DNA of 64,000 nucleotides from Rhodopirellula sp. SM50 (GCF_002289565.1 NZ_NTFY01000005.1:62001-126000), one strand, 5' to 3'; shown: positions 17,688 to 27,596, counted from the stretch's first letter. Numbers and translations: made by a program. Notes: a model not told the origin generated them from the letters alone.

Positions 17688-19067
17688 ATGAAACCCCATC
17701 GAGCGATCAACACCACACTGCTCGTCGTCGTCATGCTTGCCAGCCAAGCCATGGCAGCGTCGCCGACGACGGAAGCCGCGATCGATGCGATCTTGGCGCG
17801 AGCCCACCGCGAAACAGGGATCACGCCGACCGAAACCTGTGACGACGCCACCTACTTGCGACGCATCAGTCTGGATCTGCTCGGACGTGTTCCGACCGTC
17901 GGCGAACTGGCCCGGTTCGAGGCTTCGAGCGACCGCACCGCGGCGCTCGACCGCATGCTTCAATCGGACGAGTTCTCGCGATACTGGTCGCAACTGTGGA
18001 CGACGGTTTTGATCGGACGTGGCCAGACGCGGCAAGTCGATCGCGAATCGTTGCGTCGCTGGTTTCAAACACAATTGAAACAGGAAAAGCCGCTCGACCA
18101 AATCGCATTTGACCTGATTTCCGCCGAAGGAGTCACGACGCTGGATGGTCACGTCAACTTTTTGGTGGGGAACCGCGAAGACCCCGTGACACCGGTTTCG
18201 CGGATCTTTTTGGGCGTCCAATTGGATTGTGCCCGTTGCCACGACCATCCGTTTGATCGTTGGACGCAAGACGACTACACCGCGATGCGGCGGTTCTTTC
18301 AAACCATCTCCGTGCGAGAGGTTTCCGGTGGGATTCGTGTCGTTGACAGCGGGGCCAGGTCGGGGGCTGGCGAGGATGGCCCCCGGTTTCTGACCGGATC
18401 GCGACCGCGCACGGCGGCGTGGCGACGTGAGCTGGCCTTGATGACCGTCAGGTGTCAGCCGTTTGCCAGAGCGATGGGCAATCGGGTTTGGCAATTGCTG
18501 ATCGGCCGCGGCATCGTGGACCCGGTCGATGGCCTCAGCCAGGCCCATCCGCCGAGCGTTCCCGAGCTGCATCAAGCATTGGCCGACCAGTTACTCCGCA
18601 ACGGGTTCGACTTGCGTGATCTGATTCGAACCATCGCTGCCAGTGACGCCTATGCCCGCACCGCACCGCGAGCCGACGCGACGGCTCCGGCCGAGTCGTT
18701 GGAGTTGTTTGCCGCCAGAACGCCTCGCCCACTGCTGCCGGAGCAGTTGATCGCGTCGTATGCGACGGTGATGCATCGTGATCTGCCGTCGCCCGACCGC
18801 CTGAACACGATGGCGGTGGAGTTCATGGGGCGATCCGAAGCTGAGACGGGAGCGACCGATCCGCTGGCGTTGCAACGTACCAGCCAGGGCTTGCTTCAAG
18901 AACTCGCCGCCGAGACCACGGCGCCGAGCGGTGACCTCGATTCCCTCTTTCGCTCGACACTCTCGCGACGACCGGATGAATGGGAACGTCAACGCTTGGC
19001 CGACGTGCCCGGCAGCGATCTGCTGTATGTGTTGTTACACGGCAATGAATTTGTGTTTAGTCATTGA
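17688..19067 (+). CDS. DUF1549/DUF1553 secreted protein, short form
   Basis: Same superfamily as the 1789-4212 gene but without the N-terminal cytochrome domain, 459 residues. The start is ATG 17688, which opens a signal peptide (MKPHRAINTTLLVVVMLASQ, cleaved after AMA). The upstream in-frame sequence back to 17595 lies in repeat DNA. The DUF1549 part has YLRRISLDLLGRVPT, a typical LDLLGR-PT block, and CARCHDHPFDRWTQDDY near residue 180. The DUF1553 part is compact (MGNRVWQLLIGRGIVDPVDG, QLLRNGFDLRDLIRTI). The CARCH segment has a haem-motif shape, but whether haem binds there is unknown. A DUF1501 gene follows after 210 bp of repeats. Confidence 0.86.
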   Translation: MKPHRAINTTLLVVVMLASQAMAASPTTEAAIDAILARAHRETGITPTETCDDATYLRRISLDLLGRVPTVGELARFEASSDRTAALDRMLQSDEFSRYWSQLWTTVLIGRGQTRQVDRESLRRWFQTQLKQEKPLDQIAFDLISAEGVTTLDGHVNFLVGNREDPVTPVSRIFLGVQLDCARCHDHPFDRWTQDDYTAMRRFFQTISVREVSGGIRVVDSGARSGAGEDGPRFLTGSRPRTAAWRRELALMTVRCQPFARAMGNRVWQLLIGRGIVDPVDGLSQAHPPSVPELHQALADQLLRNGFDLRDLIRTIAASDAYARTAPRADATAPAESLELFAARTPRPLLPEQLIASYATVMHRDLPSPDRLNTMAVEFMGRSEAETGATDPLALQRTSQGLLQELAAETTAPSGDLDSLFRSTLSRRPDEWERQRLADVPGSDLLYVLLHGNEFVFSH

Positions 19068-19069
19068 TG

Positions 19070-19255
19070 TGCGTGGCGTAAGCTTCCAGCTTGCGATCCC
19101 CAGCATGCGAGGCGGGAGCCTCGCGTGAAGTGCGTTCCCAGGCGGGAGCCTGGGAACGAGGCAGTGGCGTAAGCTTCCAGCTTGCGATCTCCATCTCGTT
19201 CCAAGGCTCTGCCTTGGAACGGGATGGTCCGGAGGCTCCGCCTCCGAGGGTGGAT
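19070..19255. repeat. Palindromic repeats between the paired genes
   Basis: Two copies of GTGGCGTAAGCTTCCAGCTT (19073 and 19164) alternate with GTTCCCAGGCGGGAGCCTGG and TTCCAAGGCTCTGCCTTGGA hairpins. The repeats sit between two genes that are normally co-transcribed, so they could reduce expression of the second. Confidence 0.6.
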
Positions 19256-19277
19256 GATCTCTATTTCAAGGTGAAGC

Positions 19278-20519
19278 ATGTTGTTTTCAAATCGTTTCGA
19301 TCGTCGTCAGTGTCTGCGGGCCGGATCCGCCGCCGGGGTTTCGACATGGCTGGGCCATCTGGTCGCACGCTCCGCCAGCGCGGCGCGGGATACGGGAGAG
19401 CAGGCTCCGTTTCAGCGTTGCATCACACTGTGGATGCAGGGCGGACCGAGTCAGATGGAAACGTTCGACCCGAAACCCGGAACGGAGACGGGCGGCCCGT
19501 TGCGTGCTGTCTCGACAAATGTTCCCGGGATGCAGCTCAGTGAAACGCTTTCGGGACTTGCCCGATATGCCGACGATTTGTGTGTGATTCGATCGGTCGG
19601 TTCGACGCAAGGGGAGCATGATCGGGCGTCCCATCTGTTGCACACCGGATATGAGCGAATCGATTCGTTCCCGCGTCCGGCACTCGGATCGTTCGTCTCA
19701 TCGAGTCGCCCGGCAACGGACGTACCCGGGTTCGTCACCCTTGGCGGTCAGGTCTACGGTCCGGCGTTTCTGGGGACCGGTCACGGGCCCTTTGTCGTGA
19801 ACGATTTGGGGCGAACGATCGAGACGATCCGCAGTGTTCACCGCCGTAGCGATCGTCTCGATTTGCTCGCGGAGCTGAATCAGCGGTCCGGCCAAAGCAG
19901 AGGGAGCGTTTTGCTGCGGCAACGGACCGAACAAATTGATTCGGTGCGCCGATTGTTGAAGTCTTCGTTTGCCGATGCGCTCGATGTTTCGGCGGAAGAC
20001 GCCACGACGCGCAGGCGTTACGGCGAAAGCGATTTCGGACGCAATGTCTTGGCGGCGCGGCGAATGCTGGAGGCCGGGGGGCGATACGTCGAAGTCCAAA
20101 TGCCGGGTTGGGACACCCACGTCGGCAACGTTCCCGCCGTCAAGCGTTTGTGCCAGCAACTCGAACCGGCTTGGATCGCGCTGATCGACGACCTGAAGTC
20201 CAGCGGGCTTTGGGACGACACACTGATCCTATGGATGGGCGAATTCGGACGCACACCGATCATCAACGGGCAGAACGGACGGGATCACTACCCGAGGTCC
20301 ATTCCGGTGACCTTGGCCGGGCGAGACATCGGCGGACGCGTGATCGGATCGACGGGAAGCGACGGCCTGGATCACAGTGAACAGCCCAGCAGCGTGGCCG
20401 ATCTGATGTACACGCTGATGAACTTGTTGGGAGTCGATGCGGATCAGGAGTACACGACCACGTTCGGAAGCCCGACGTCCGCGACCGACGGAGGGGAGAT
20501 GATCCAAGGGATCGTGTAA
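19278..20519 (+). CDS. DUF1501 family secreted protein, second copy
   Basis: 413 residues, start ATG 19278. The N-terminus FDRRQCLRAGSAAGVSTWLG is a twin-arginine-type signal. Landmarks are CITLWMQGGPSQMETFDPKP, IRSVGSTQGEHDRASHLLHTG, VEVQMPGWDTHVGN and LILWMGEFGRTPIINGQNGR with DHYPRSIPVTLAG. These match the first DUF1501 protein position by position, although the two are clearly diverged paralogues. It is paired with the preceding DUF1549/DUF1553 gene. Confidence 0.87.
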   Translation: MLFSNRFDRRQCLRAGSAAGVSTWLGHLVARSASAARDTGEQAPFQRCITLWMQGGPSQMETFDPKPGTETGGPLRAVSTNVPGMQLSETLSGLARYADDLCVIRSVGSTQGEHDRASHLLHTGYERIDSFPRPALGSFVSSSRPATDVPGFVTLGGQVYGPAFLGTGHGPFVVNDLGRTIETIRSVHRRSDRLDLLAELNQRSGQSRGSVLLRQRTEQIDSVRRLLKSSFADALDVSAEDATTRRRYGESDFGRNVLAARRMLEAGGRYVEVQMPGWDTHVGNVPAVKRLCQQLEPAWIALIDDLKSSGLWDDTLILWMGEFGRTPIINGQNGRDHYPRSIPVTLAGRDIGGRVIGSTGSDGLDHSEQPSSVADLMYTLMNLLGVDADQEYTTTFGSPTSATDGGEMIQGIV

Positions 20520-20535
20520 CCCGCTGGTGTGCAGG

Positions 20536-21585
20536 CTAGATTCTACCCAGGATCCGATCGAGCGAATCGGAGGTTTGATAGATCAACGCTTCGGGGTAAT
20601 GCGGGTAGGGGTGAAAGTACTCAAACGTCACGTAACCTTCATAATCAATCTTCTCGAGCTCATCCATCACCGCGGGCCAGTTGGTGGTGCCGTCTAAGAG
20701 CGGGCGGAAGGTTTCCAACGAGTAGTCGGTTCCTTTCTTCGTAAATTCTTTGAAATGGATGTTCTTAGTCCGCTGACCCAGGATCGGTACCCAATGCTCG
20801 GCGTGTTGGAACATGGAGATGTTGCCGGTGTCGTAGTGGACCTGAACGTTCTCGCTGCCGAACCCGTCGACGAAGTCGTTCATTTCCATCGGTGTCATCA
20901 AAAAGCCGTTGAAGAAAATGTTCTCCATGTTCAGCGACACACCTTTCTTTTCGGCTCCCTTGACCAATGAACCGACTGCCTCCCGCGCCAGCGCTTCGCA
21001 TTTGTCGTTGGGCACGGGGGTGTGATCGTCGCGCCAGGGGATATGAACGGCGCCGGGGACAACCAGCAAGTTCTCGACCTTCATCGTTGCCGCCGCGTCG
21101 GCCATCAATCCGGCCAGTTCGATGCCACGGTTCCGCTTGGACGCGTCCAGGCTGGAGAGCGGATAGGGCCAGAACAGAAACGAACACAGGCCGCTGATTT
21201 CGATCCCGATTTGATCCGCCAGGTTGCGAATGCCGACCAAATCTTTAGTCGACGCTTTGGGGGAGAGATCATTGTCGAGGTCGTAGTTCAGTTCGATCCC
21301 GTCGAATCCGGCGTCTTTGGCAAGTTGCATGCATTCGCGAAGCGACATCCGGTCGGGATAGGGGAACGCCCACTGGTTGATCGATTTCTTGGCTCGATAG
21401 CGTTTGGGCGACGATTGACGATCGTCTTTGATCGAGGCGTCCGGTGGACTGGTGGCATTCTGTGCATTTGTCGACGTGGCGAACGCCATTCCGGTGGTCG
21501 CCAGCCCCGCAGCGATGGCATCTCTGCGGCTGACCGTTCGGTTCTGTCCCAACGGGACGCAACGATTTTGATCTGTCTTTGCCAT
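20536..21585 (-). CDS. Tat-exported sugar phosphate isomerase/epimerase-like TIM barrel protein
   Basis: Xylose-isomerase-like (AP endonuclease family 2) TIM barrel, 349 residues, start ATG 21585. The N-terminus has a twin-arginine signal (TVSRRDAIAAGLATTGMAFA), so the enzyme is exported folded. The barrel includes NQWAFPYPDRMSLRECMQLA, GFDGIELNYD, SLNMENIFFNGF, VQVHYDTGN and IHFKEFTKKG, the Glu/Asp/His metal-ligand positions of the family. The reaction is probably isomerisation or epimerisation of a sugar or keto-sugar; the hydroxypyruvate isomerase group is one guess. It is divergent from the next secreted protein gene and convergent with the DUF1501 gene. Confidence 0.85.
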   Translation of the reverse strand: MAKTDQNRCVPLGQNRTVSRRDAIAAGLATTGMAFATSTNAQNATSPPDASIKDDRQSSPKRYRAKKSINQWAFPYPDRMSLRECMQLAKDAGFDGIELNYDLDNDLSPKASTKDLVGIRNLADQIGIEISGLCSFLFWPYPLSSLDASKRNRGIELAGLMADAAATMKVENLLVVPGAVHIPWRDDHTPVPNDKCEALAREAVGSLVKGAEKKGVSLNMENIFFNGFLMTPMEMNDFVDGFGSENVQVHYDTGNISMFQHAEHWVPILGQRTKNIHFKEFTKKGTDYSLETFRPLLDGTTNWPAVMDELEKIDYEGYVTFEYFHPYPHYPEALIYQTSDSLDRILGRI

Positions 21586-21682
21586 CTGGTCATTCCTCTT
21601 TGTGTATTCGTCTCAGTGGATCCGTTATGGTAAGGGTGCTTCCGGTGCAGTCTCCCTCCCTTTTTTCAACAAGGATTCTAAC

Positions 21683-22780
21683 ATGCCCACCGTTTTAACA
21701 TTCGGACGAGCGTTGTCCGCTTGCTGTTTCGCGGTTTTGTTGGCCACGTCGGCTGCCATCGCAGCTCCAACCGGCATGACACTCGGGCCCGTCGAGCTTC
21801 AGTCGGTCGGTCCGATGACCTTTGCGACTTCCGGTGTGTTGTTGGTCGGTGATCCCAAAGCCGCGACGGTTTACGCCATCGCCACCGAAGACGGCGGGAC
21901 CCGCACCAGCGGCCCCTCGATCGACGACCTGCAGTCCGCGATCAAGTCGTCGCTGGGGCTGGAAGGTGATCTTGAAATCGGTGAGTTGGCGGTGAACCCG
22001 GACACGGGAAACGTGTTCTTGAGCATCGTCTCCGGTGGTCAGGTTCACTTGGTGAAAGTTGACGGTCAAAGCGAGATCACGAAAGTCAACTTGGACAAGG
22101 TCCATCACGCATCCAAGGCGTTGCCCAATCCGCCGGAAGACAAAGATGTCACGCGGCGCGGGCGCACGCGGAACGCCCGCGATTCGTCGATCACCGACGT
22201 CGCGTTCTTTGAAGGAAAAGTCATGGTGACGGGGCTGTCGGCCGGCGACTCACCCTCACGCGTGATCGAATTCCCCTTTCCGTTCGCGGAAAACACCGTG
22301 ACGACCAGCGTCGACATTTTCCATGCTGCCCATGGTCGTGTCGAAGATGCGACGATCCAAACCTTCTTGCCGATGGTGGTCGACGGTGAACCGAGTCTGT
22401 TGGCTGGTTTCACCTGCACGCCGTTGGTTCGTTTTCCCGTCAATGCACTTGACGGTTCGGAGAAGGTTCGCGGCACCACCGTCGCCGAACTCGGCAACCG
22501 CAACCAACCCTTGGACATGGTCGTCTACGAAAAGAACGGCAAGACTTCGATCCTAATGAACAATTCCGCTCGCGGGATGATGAAGATCAGCACCGATGGC
22601 ATCGGGGAAAATCAAGGTCTGACCGAACCGGTTCGGGGCGGCGGGACTGCGGGCCAACCCTATGAAACGATCGAGTCGCTCGCCGGCGTCAAACAGATGG
22701 ACAAGTTCGATGCCAGCCATGCCGTCGCGATCGTCGACGTGAAAGGGACGTTGGCACTGCAAACGATCGAGCTGCCGTAG
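21683..22780 (+). CDS. Secreted protein of unknown function (365 aa)
   Basis: Not recognised. The start is ATG 21683, which opens a signal peptide ending in LATSAAIAAPTG; the longer frame back to 21602 is less likely. The mature part has repeated beta-rich segments (GVLLVGDPKAATVYAIATED, LAVNPDTGNVFLSIVSGG, MVTGLSAGDSPSRVIEFPFP, LLAGFTCTPLVRFPVNALDG), suggesting a beta-propeller-like periplasmic protein. There are no Cys clusters and no haem motif. The gene stands alone, divergent from the isomerase gene with 97 bp between starts. Confidence 0.75.
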   Translation: MPTVLTFGRALSACCFAVLLATSAAIAAPTGMTLGPVELQSVGPMTFATSGVLLVGDPKAATVYAIATEDGGTRTSGPSIDDLQSAIKSSLGLEGDLEIGELAVNPDTGNVFLSIVSGGQVHLVKVDGQSEITKVNLDKVHHASKALPNPPEDKDVTRRGRTRNARDSSITDVAFFEGKVMVTGLSAGDSPSRVIEFPFPFAENTVTTSVDIFHAAHGRVEDATIQTFLPMVVDGEPSLLAGFTCTPLVRFPVNALDGSEKVRGTTVAELGNRNQPLDMVVYEKNGKTSILMNNSARGMMKISTDGIGENQGLTEPVRGGGTAGQPYETIESLAGVKQMDKFDASHAVAIVDVKGTLALQTIELP

Positions 22781-22810
22781 CCGGTTTTGATCCGTGTTGG
22801 ATTGAAAGCC

Positions 22811-22888
22811 ACCTCCCCTCGCTGCCGAGGTCGTGTCGTTTACGAAGCAACCCTCCTGGCAGGAGGGTCGAGCGCAGCGAGGGGAGGT
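22811..22888. repeat. Perfect inverted repeat with internal palindrome
   Basis: Arms ACCTCCCCTCGCTGC (22811-22825) and GCAGCGAGGGGAGGT (22874-22888) are perfectly complementary. They enclose a second palindrome ACCCTCCTGGCAGGAGGGT at 22850-22868. It resembles the elements at 1541-1735 and 36310-36480 and follows the stop codon by 30 bp, so it may act as a terminator. Confidence 0.7.
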
Positions 22889-23084
22889 CGAACGGTGAAT
22901 CGCGAGTTTTACTCCAGTTGCCAGATTCGCATCCGAAGCAGCAAAGAGAACCCTCTCCTCGCTACGCTCGACTCTCCCGCACGCAGCTTTCTTTTCTACG
23001 TCGACGCTCTCCTGTGAAGCGTCACACCGATCCTTCGTGTCGGCCCGTTCGCATCCAATGCTGCGCGCAAGCTACAATGCGCGA

Positions 23085-23693
23085 ATGCATTCGACCCACT
23101 TTCGTGATGAACCGTCGACCTCTGCGTCTCTGTTGGCCCGTGCGCGGGAAGGGGATGCGGAGAGTTGGAAACAATTGGCCCAGGTCTATGGCCCGATCGT
23201 CTATGGTTGGGCCAGGCGATGTGGTTGCCAGGCGGCCGATGCCGCCGATGTGATGCAAGACACGTTTGCGTCTGTCGCCAAGGCGCTTTCTCGGTTTGAC
23301 GGCGGGCGCGACGGAGCGACCTTTCGCGGTTGGCTGTGGACCATCTCCCGGAACAAAATCCGCGACCGGGCGCGGATCGCTGCCGAGGAACGGGCTGCCG
23401 GGGGCACGGCCGCCAATCTGGCCTTGATGCAGATCGCCGACGCTCAGGCGATCGATGCGGATGATCCACCGACGACCGCCCAAGCCGATTCCCTCGATGC
23501 CCGTCGCCGGATGATCGAGTTGCTGCGCCAGTGCTTCGACCAGCGGACTTGGCAGATGTTTTGGGAGACCGCCGTGATCGGACGCCCGCCGCTGGACGTC
23601 GCCGACGAGATGGGCGTCTCGAAATGGGCGGTTTATAAGGCTCGGGCCAGGGTGTTGCAGCGGTTACAGCTGGAGATGAAGGGGTTGGAGTAG
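23085..23693 (+). CDS. ECF-type RNA polymerase sigma factor
   Basis: Sigma-70 family, 202 residues from ATG 23085 (an earlier ATG at 23058 is possible). Region 2 is clear: YGPIVYGWARRCGCQAADA, ADVMQDTFASVAKALSRFDG and TFRGWLWTISRNKIRDR. Region 4 is LLRQCFDQRTWQMFWETAV with the helix-turn-helix LDVADEMGVSKWAVYKARAR. The linker between them is long and Ala/Asp-rich. It lies 264 bp upstream of a receptor-like Ser/Thr kinase gene that starts with a zinc-finger-like HxxxCxxC segment. Planctomycete ECF groups linked to Ser/Thr kinases (ECF-STK) show this arrangement, so the kinase probably controls this sigma factor. Confidence 0.9.
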   Translation: MHSTHFRDEPSTSASLLARAREGDAESWKQLAQVYGPIVYGWARRCGCQAADAADVMQDTFASVAKALSRFDGGRDGATFRGWLWTISRNKIRDRARIAAEERAAGGTAANLALMQIADAQAIDADDPPTTAQADSLDARRRMIELLRQCFDQRTWQMFWETAVIGRPPLDVADEMGVSKWAVYKARARVLQRLQLEMKGLE

Positions 23694-23727
23694 AAGGGGG
23701 GCAGGAAGATTTTGGAGGTCGGAAGAT

Positions 23728-23838
23728 TTTGGTCAAAAAATTTATTGGTCAAAAAATGGGAGCGTCAGCGGCGTAGGGCATGCTGTGCATGCCAAGGACC
23801 TGGTCTTCATTTTTTGACCAACCCATTTTTTGACCCCT
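23728..23838. repeat. GGTCAAAAAA inverted repeats upstream of the kinase gene
   Basis: TTGGTCAAAAAATGGG at about 23745-23760 is the inverse of CCCATTTTTTGACC-type blocks at about 23808-23834. The region between holds a GGCATGCTGTGCATGCC palindrome. The same GGTCAAAAAATG/TTTTTTGACCAA blocks occur just downstream of the kinase gene at 27680-27970, so the gene is bracketed by one repeat family. Confidence 0.65.
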
Positions 23839-23957
23839 TTCTTCCCCAACGCGTCTACCGCAAATTATTCTGAAAAACACTGTCCAATCGCTCCGTTGTC
23901 AGGGTGTAGCGGCGGGGGAGTCTCGCCGAAAATTGCACCACCGACGGGAGCCCATCG

Positions 23958-26900
23958 ATGATCGCCATGAGACGTAACTGCTTGGAACCAGACGAAATGC
24001 GACGAGTGCTTGAAGGGGAATTGTCCCAGGAGCAGTTTGATTCGGCGATTTCGCATTTGGATACCTGTGAAACCTGTCGCACGGCGGTGGAACAGTTCGA
24101 CGTCGGGCTGCAAGCGATCGGCGCATCAACGTCCTGCGAGGATGCTGCTCGGGCAGGCGTGCAGAACGAAACCGCCTGCCAGGTCGCGCTTCAGCAACTC
24201 TTACAGCAATCGTCGGCGTTGTTGCCCGCCACCGCCGCTCCCCCGCCTCCCTTTGAAATGCTCGGGCCCTACCGGCTGTTGGAATTGATTGGTAGCGGCG
24301 GAATGGGAGCCGTCTACTTGGCTGAACATCAGCGGCTCAAACGCCGCTGCGCGATCAAGTTGTTGCCGCCCGAACGCGTCACCCAAGCGGGCTGGTTGGA
24401 CCGGTTTGATCGCGAGATGACGACGATCGCGTCGCTGGAACACCCTCATATCGTGTGCGCCACCGATGCCGGACACGAAACGGGTTGGCACTACCTGGTG
24501 ATGGAGTATCTGGACGGGCTGGACATCGGCCGCGTGGCCGGTCGCATTGGCCAGCTGGACGTTGCCGACGCCTGCGAAATCGTCCGCCAAGCGGCGCTCG
24601 GGTTGGCTCACATCCACGACAACGGATTGGTCCACCGCGATATCAAACCGTCCAATTTGATGCTGACTCAATCTGGAACCATCAAACTATTGGATCTCGG
24701 TTTGGTGCTCGATGGGGATGACCCGCTTTCCAAAGACGACCGTCTGACGACCGTCGGCCACGTGATGGGGACGATGCCTTACATGGCGCCGGAACAACTG
24801 GCCGATAGCCGCGACGTGCGTCCACAATCGGACATCTATTCACTCGGCGCGACGCTGTACCGATTGATTGCCGGGCACCCGCCACACCGCTCCGAGCGCG
24901 GGTTGGCGGCGCAGGTGTTGGCGATCACCAGCAGCGATGCCAAGCCGCTCGACACCATCCGAAGTGACGTCGATCGTGACGTCGTCAGCTTCGTCGCCGG
25001 CATGTTGTCGCGTGACCCGACCAAGCGACCGGCATCAGCGATGGAGGTGGCTCGGCAATTGGAATCGATGGCGAAACCGAGTCACTTGAAACGTTTGCTG
25101 CGTGACGCGATTCGGAAACACGCCGCCGACGATCTGCCGCGCAGCACCTTGCTACCGTCGATTGCCAATTCCGGCGGTTCCAAAGATCGCGGCAGAATCA
25201 AACATTGGCTGATGGGGGCTGCCGCGGCGCTGTGTTTGATTGCCGCCACGATCGTGATCAAGATCCAGACCGATCGCGGGGATTTGGTCATTCATTCCGA
25301 GCACGATGGTTTGACCGTTTTGGTCAAGCAAGGGGATGACGTCGTCGATCAGTTGACGATCGAATCGGACAAGGAGAACCGCACCACCTTACACAAGGGC
25401 ACCTACGACATTGAAATCATCGGCGGCGGCGATGCACTGAGGCTCAGTGACGAGGTCGTCACAGTTGGGCGTGGGACACGACAGTCGATCGACGTCGTGA
25501 AGCGAACCGAATCGACAGACAACACCCTGCCGGGGGCTGCCACGCCGAATCTCGCGTCAACGAGCGTTGAGGGTCCGGGACCGGGTGTCACCCCGCCCGC
25601 GACGAGTCCACAGGACGTTTCCGATGGGGGACCGCGCAAGGATGTCAAAGCAAGCATGTCGTCCTCGGCGATGGATTTTGTGACGACCGACGGCAAACCG
25701 CTGTCGTCCTGGTTGGAGCAAGTTCGCACCGAAACGGAAATCGAGCCGCTTGGCGAAGCCATCTATGCGTCCATCGGCGGATTGCAAGAATTGTCGCGCC
25801 GAGGCGTTGCGAATACTTCGGAAAGCGACGTCGTGATCAAAGCATTGCTGGAACGCGCTCGCGAGTTCGGCGGATTGAACCGTAAATTGCCCCCGCTGCC
25901 CGGGATGACGGACCAAACGATCACACCGTCGGAGCACTTTATGTGGTGTTTGACCGAAGTCTTTGCCGAGCCCTCGCTCGATGTTTGGTATGAAAACGCG
26001 GTCCAAGAATTGGTCGAAGGCAACGTGCACAGTCGCGCCGCCGTGATCACCTGCCTGCACCGATATGTCAACTATTCCGGCGGGGCTGGCATGTACGGGG
26101 GCGGCATGGGCGGCATGGGCGGATACGGTCCCAGCGGAACCATCTCCAAGTTCACCACCCGCAAGTTGATTCGGTGCTGTCTGAGCTTGGCGACACCGGA
26201 CGCTTGGTCCGAATTGTCGGGCGATCAACGTAAGACCGCTGCGCGGATGACACGGGAGGTCGTGATCGAACTGCCACGCAGCCTCGGTGTGGGACTGTCT
26301 CAGGAGGCCACGGATGAATTAATCGGCATCATTCTTTCGGTTCCGGAAACGGAACGCAGCCACTGGGAAAAGCAGTTTGTCCCTGGTAACCCTGCCGATC
26401 CCAGCGGGATGGATGAGTCCGACATCGGTGATGGAGGCGAAGGCGGATATGGAGATGCGTGGATGCCGAGTACCGAAGCCGCCTATGAGACTCCGGTCGC
26501 CGCGCCGGCGACGCTCTTTCAAGGCCGCGACTTGGCCAGTTGGATGGAGGCGTTGGAGCGTGAACGCGATGTCGCTTCGCTGGGGGAAGCCATGCGGGCC
26601 GTCGAAACACTCTCGCGAGAGGCGGATATAGAAACCCGGTTGGCCGCCGCGGGGCGAACGATACGTCTGGCCCGGCGTCTTGGCGGTATCGTTGCCGGTG
26701 GCGAAAACGATTCCAATCCATCCCACCATTTCATGACGCTGTTCCTGAACACGTTCGCGCGTTATTTCCCCGATCCGGGCGTGACGGCCGTCCTGCAGGA
26801 GTTGGACGCTGGGAACGCCAACAGCCAAATGGCCTCGCTGTGGGCGTTGAACAGCTTTTTAAACGGACAACGCGGGGTCGACTGGTCGACGGGGGTGGCT

Positions 26901-27596
26901 GAACACGGGGCCAGCTTTGACGTGCTTAGACCATTAGTACAAGCTCTTCAAGCAAAGCTTCTTGAGGTTTCTGAGGCGCAGTCGGAAGACGGCGGGGGAT
27001 TAAATCATGACGTAATGGAGCATCGCCACGCGTTGGATCTGGCCAAGGACTCTGCACTCGCCTTGACGGTGTCTCTGGGCGAATCGATCGCCGATAACGA
27101 GACGCTCAAACGCTACGTCATCGAGAAGGTCGAATCCAGCAGAGCAACCATCCAACGTACCGGCCACTCGTATGGGTCGTACGTACAGGCCGCACTGTCG
27201 GATTATCTCTTGATCGCCGCGATCGAAGTAGCCGAAAGCGATGACTCGTTCGGCACAACCGAGTGCTGGGAGTTCCTCGTCAAACAGCTCATGTTCGGCC
27301 AATTCAATCAGTTCCGCGCGGCGTCGCGGCAACGGGCTGCATTTGAACGTTTCAAGAAGACCGTTCCCGAGCTATTGCTCGACCAAATTTACCTATCGCT
27401 TCAGCAAACCGAAGGCCGGAACGCACCGACCGGTTGGTTCGCGTTGGCGATTCCGTATTTCGCGGAAAACTTCGTATCAACCAAGATCGCATCGGAAGTG
27501 ATCGCAGCGTTTGAAACCGCGTGGACGGAGGAATACGGCCAGCCGCCGGAGCATCTGCGCGATGCGATCGATCAAGCCCAAGAAAGGCTGCGATGA
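23958..27596 (+). CDS. Membrane Ser/Thr protein kinase with zinc-finger-like N-terminus and duplicated C-terminal module
   Basis: 1212 residues, start ATG 23958. Residues 33-40 carry an HxxxCxxC segment (HLDTCETC), as in zinc-binding anti-sigma domains. The kinase domain spans about 105-370: G-loop IGSGGMGAVY (111-120), Lys134 in CAIK, HRDIKPSN at 227-234, DLG in place of DFG at 246-248, and GTMPYMAPEQ at 271-280. These are the residues of an active Hanks-type kinase. A membrane helix (LMGAAAALCLIAATIVI) is near 415-435. The extracytoplasmic part has two related modules (about 575-800, starting GKPLSSWLEQ; about 855-1130, starting GRDLASWMEA), each ending in a conserved helical region and separated by Gly-rich linkers. 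It probably senses an envelope signal and regulates the ECF factor upstream. Confidence 0.9.
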   Translation: MIAMRRNCLEPDEMRRVLEGELSQEQFDSAISHLDTCETCRTAVEQFDVGLQAIGASTSCEDAARAGVQNETACQVALQQLLQQSSALLPATAAPPPPFEMLGPYRLLELIGSGGMGAVYLAEHQRLKRRCAIKLLPPERVTQAGWLDRFDREMTTIASLEHPHIVCATDAGHETGWHYLVMEYLDGLDIGRVAGRIGQLDVADACEIVRQAALGLAHIHDNGLVHRDIKPSNLMLTQSGTIKLLDLGLVLDGDDPLSKDDRLTTVGHVMGTMPYMAPEQLADSRDVRPQSDIYSLGATLYRLIAGHPPHRSERGLAAQVLAITSSDAKPLDTIRSDVDRDVVSFVAGMLSRDPTKRPASAMEVARQLESMAKPSHLKRLLRDAIRKHAADDLPRSTLLPSIANSGGSKDRGRIKHWLMGAAAALCLIAATIVIKIQTDRGDLVIHSEHDGLTVLVKQGDDVVDQLTIESDKENRTTLHKGTYDIEIIGGGDALRLSDEVVTVGRGTRQSIDVVKRTESTDNTLPGAATPNLASTSVEGPGPGVTPPATSPQDVSDGGPRKDVKASMSSSAMDFVTTDGKPLSSWLEQVRTETEIEPLGEAIYASIGGLQELSRRGVANTSESDVVIKALLERAREFGGLNRKLPPLPGMTDQTITPSEHFMWCLTEVFAEPSLDVWYENAVQELVEGNVHSRAAVITCLHRYVNYSGGAGMYGGGMGGMGGYGPSGTISKFTTRKLIRCCLSLATPDAWSELSGDQRKTAARMTREVVIELPRSLGVGLSQEATDELIGIILSVPETERSHWEKQFVPGNPADPSGMDESDIGDGGEGGYGDAWMPSTEAAYETPVAAPATLFQGRDLASWMEALERERDVASLGEAMRAVETLSREADIETRLAAAGRTIRLARRLGGIVAGGENDSNPSHHFMTLFLNTFARYFPDPGVTAVLQELDAGNANSQMASLWALNSFLNGQRGVDWSTGVAEHGASFDVLRPLVQALQAKLLEVSEAQSEDGGGLNHDVMEHRHALDLAKDSALALTVSLGESIADNETLKRYVIEKVESSRATIQRTGHSYGSYVQAALSDYLLIAAIEVAESDDSFGTTECWEFLVKQLMFGQFNQFRAASRQRAAFERFKKTVPELLLDQIYLSLQQTEGRNAPTGWFALAIPYFAENFVSTKIASEVIAAFETAWTEEYGQPPEHLRDAIDQAQERLR

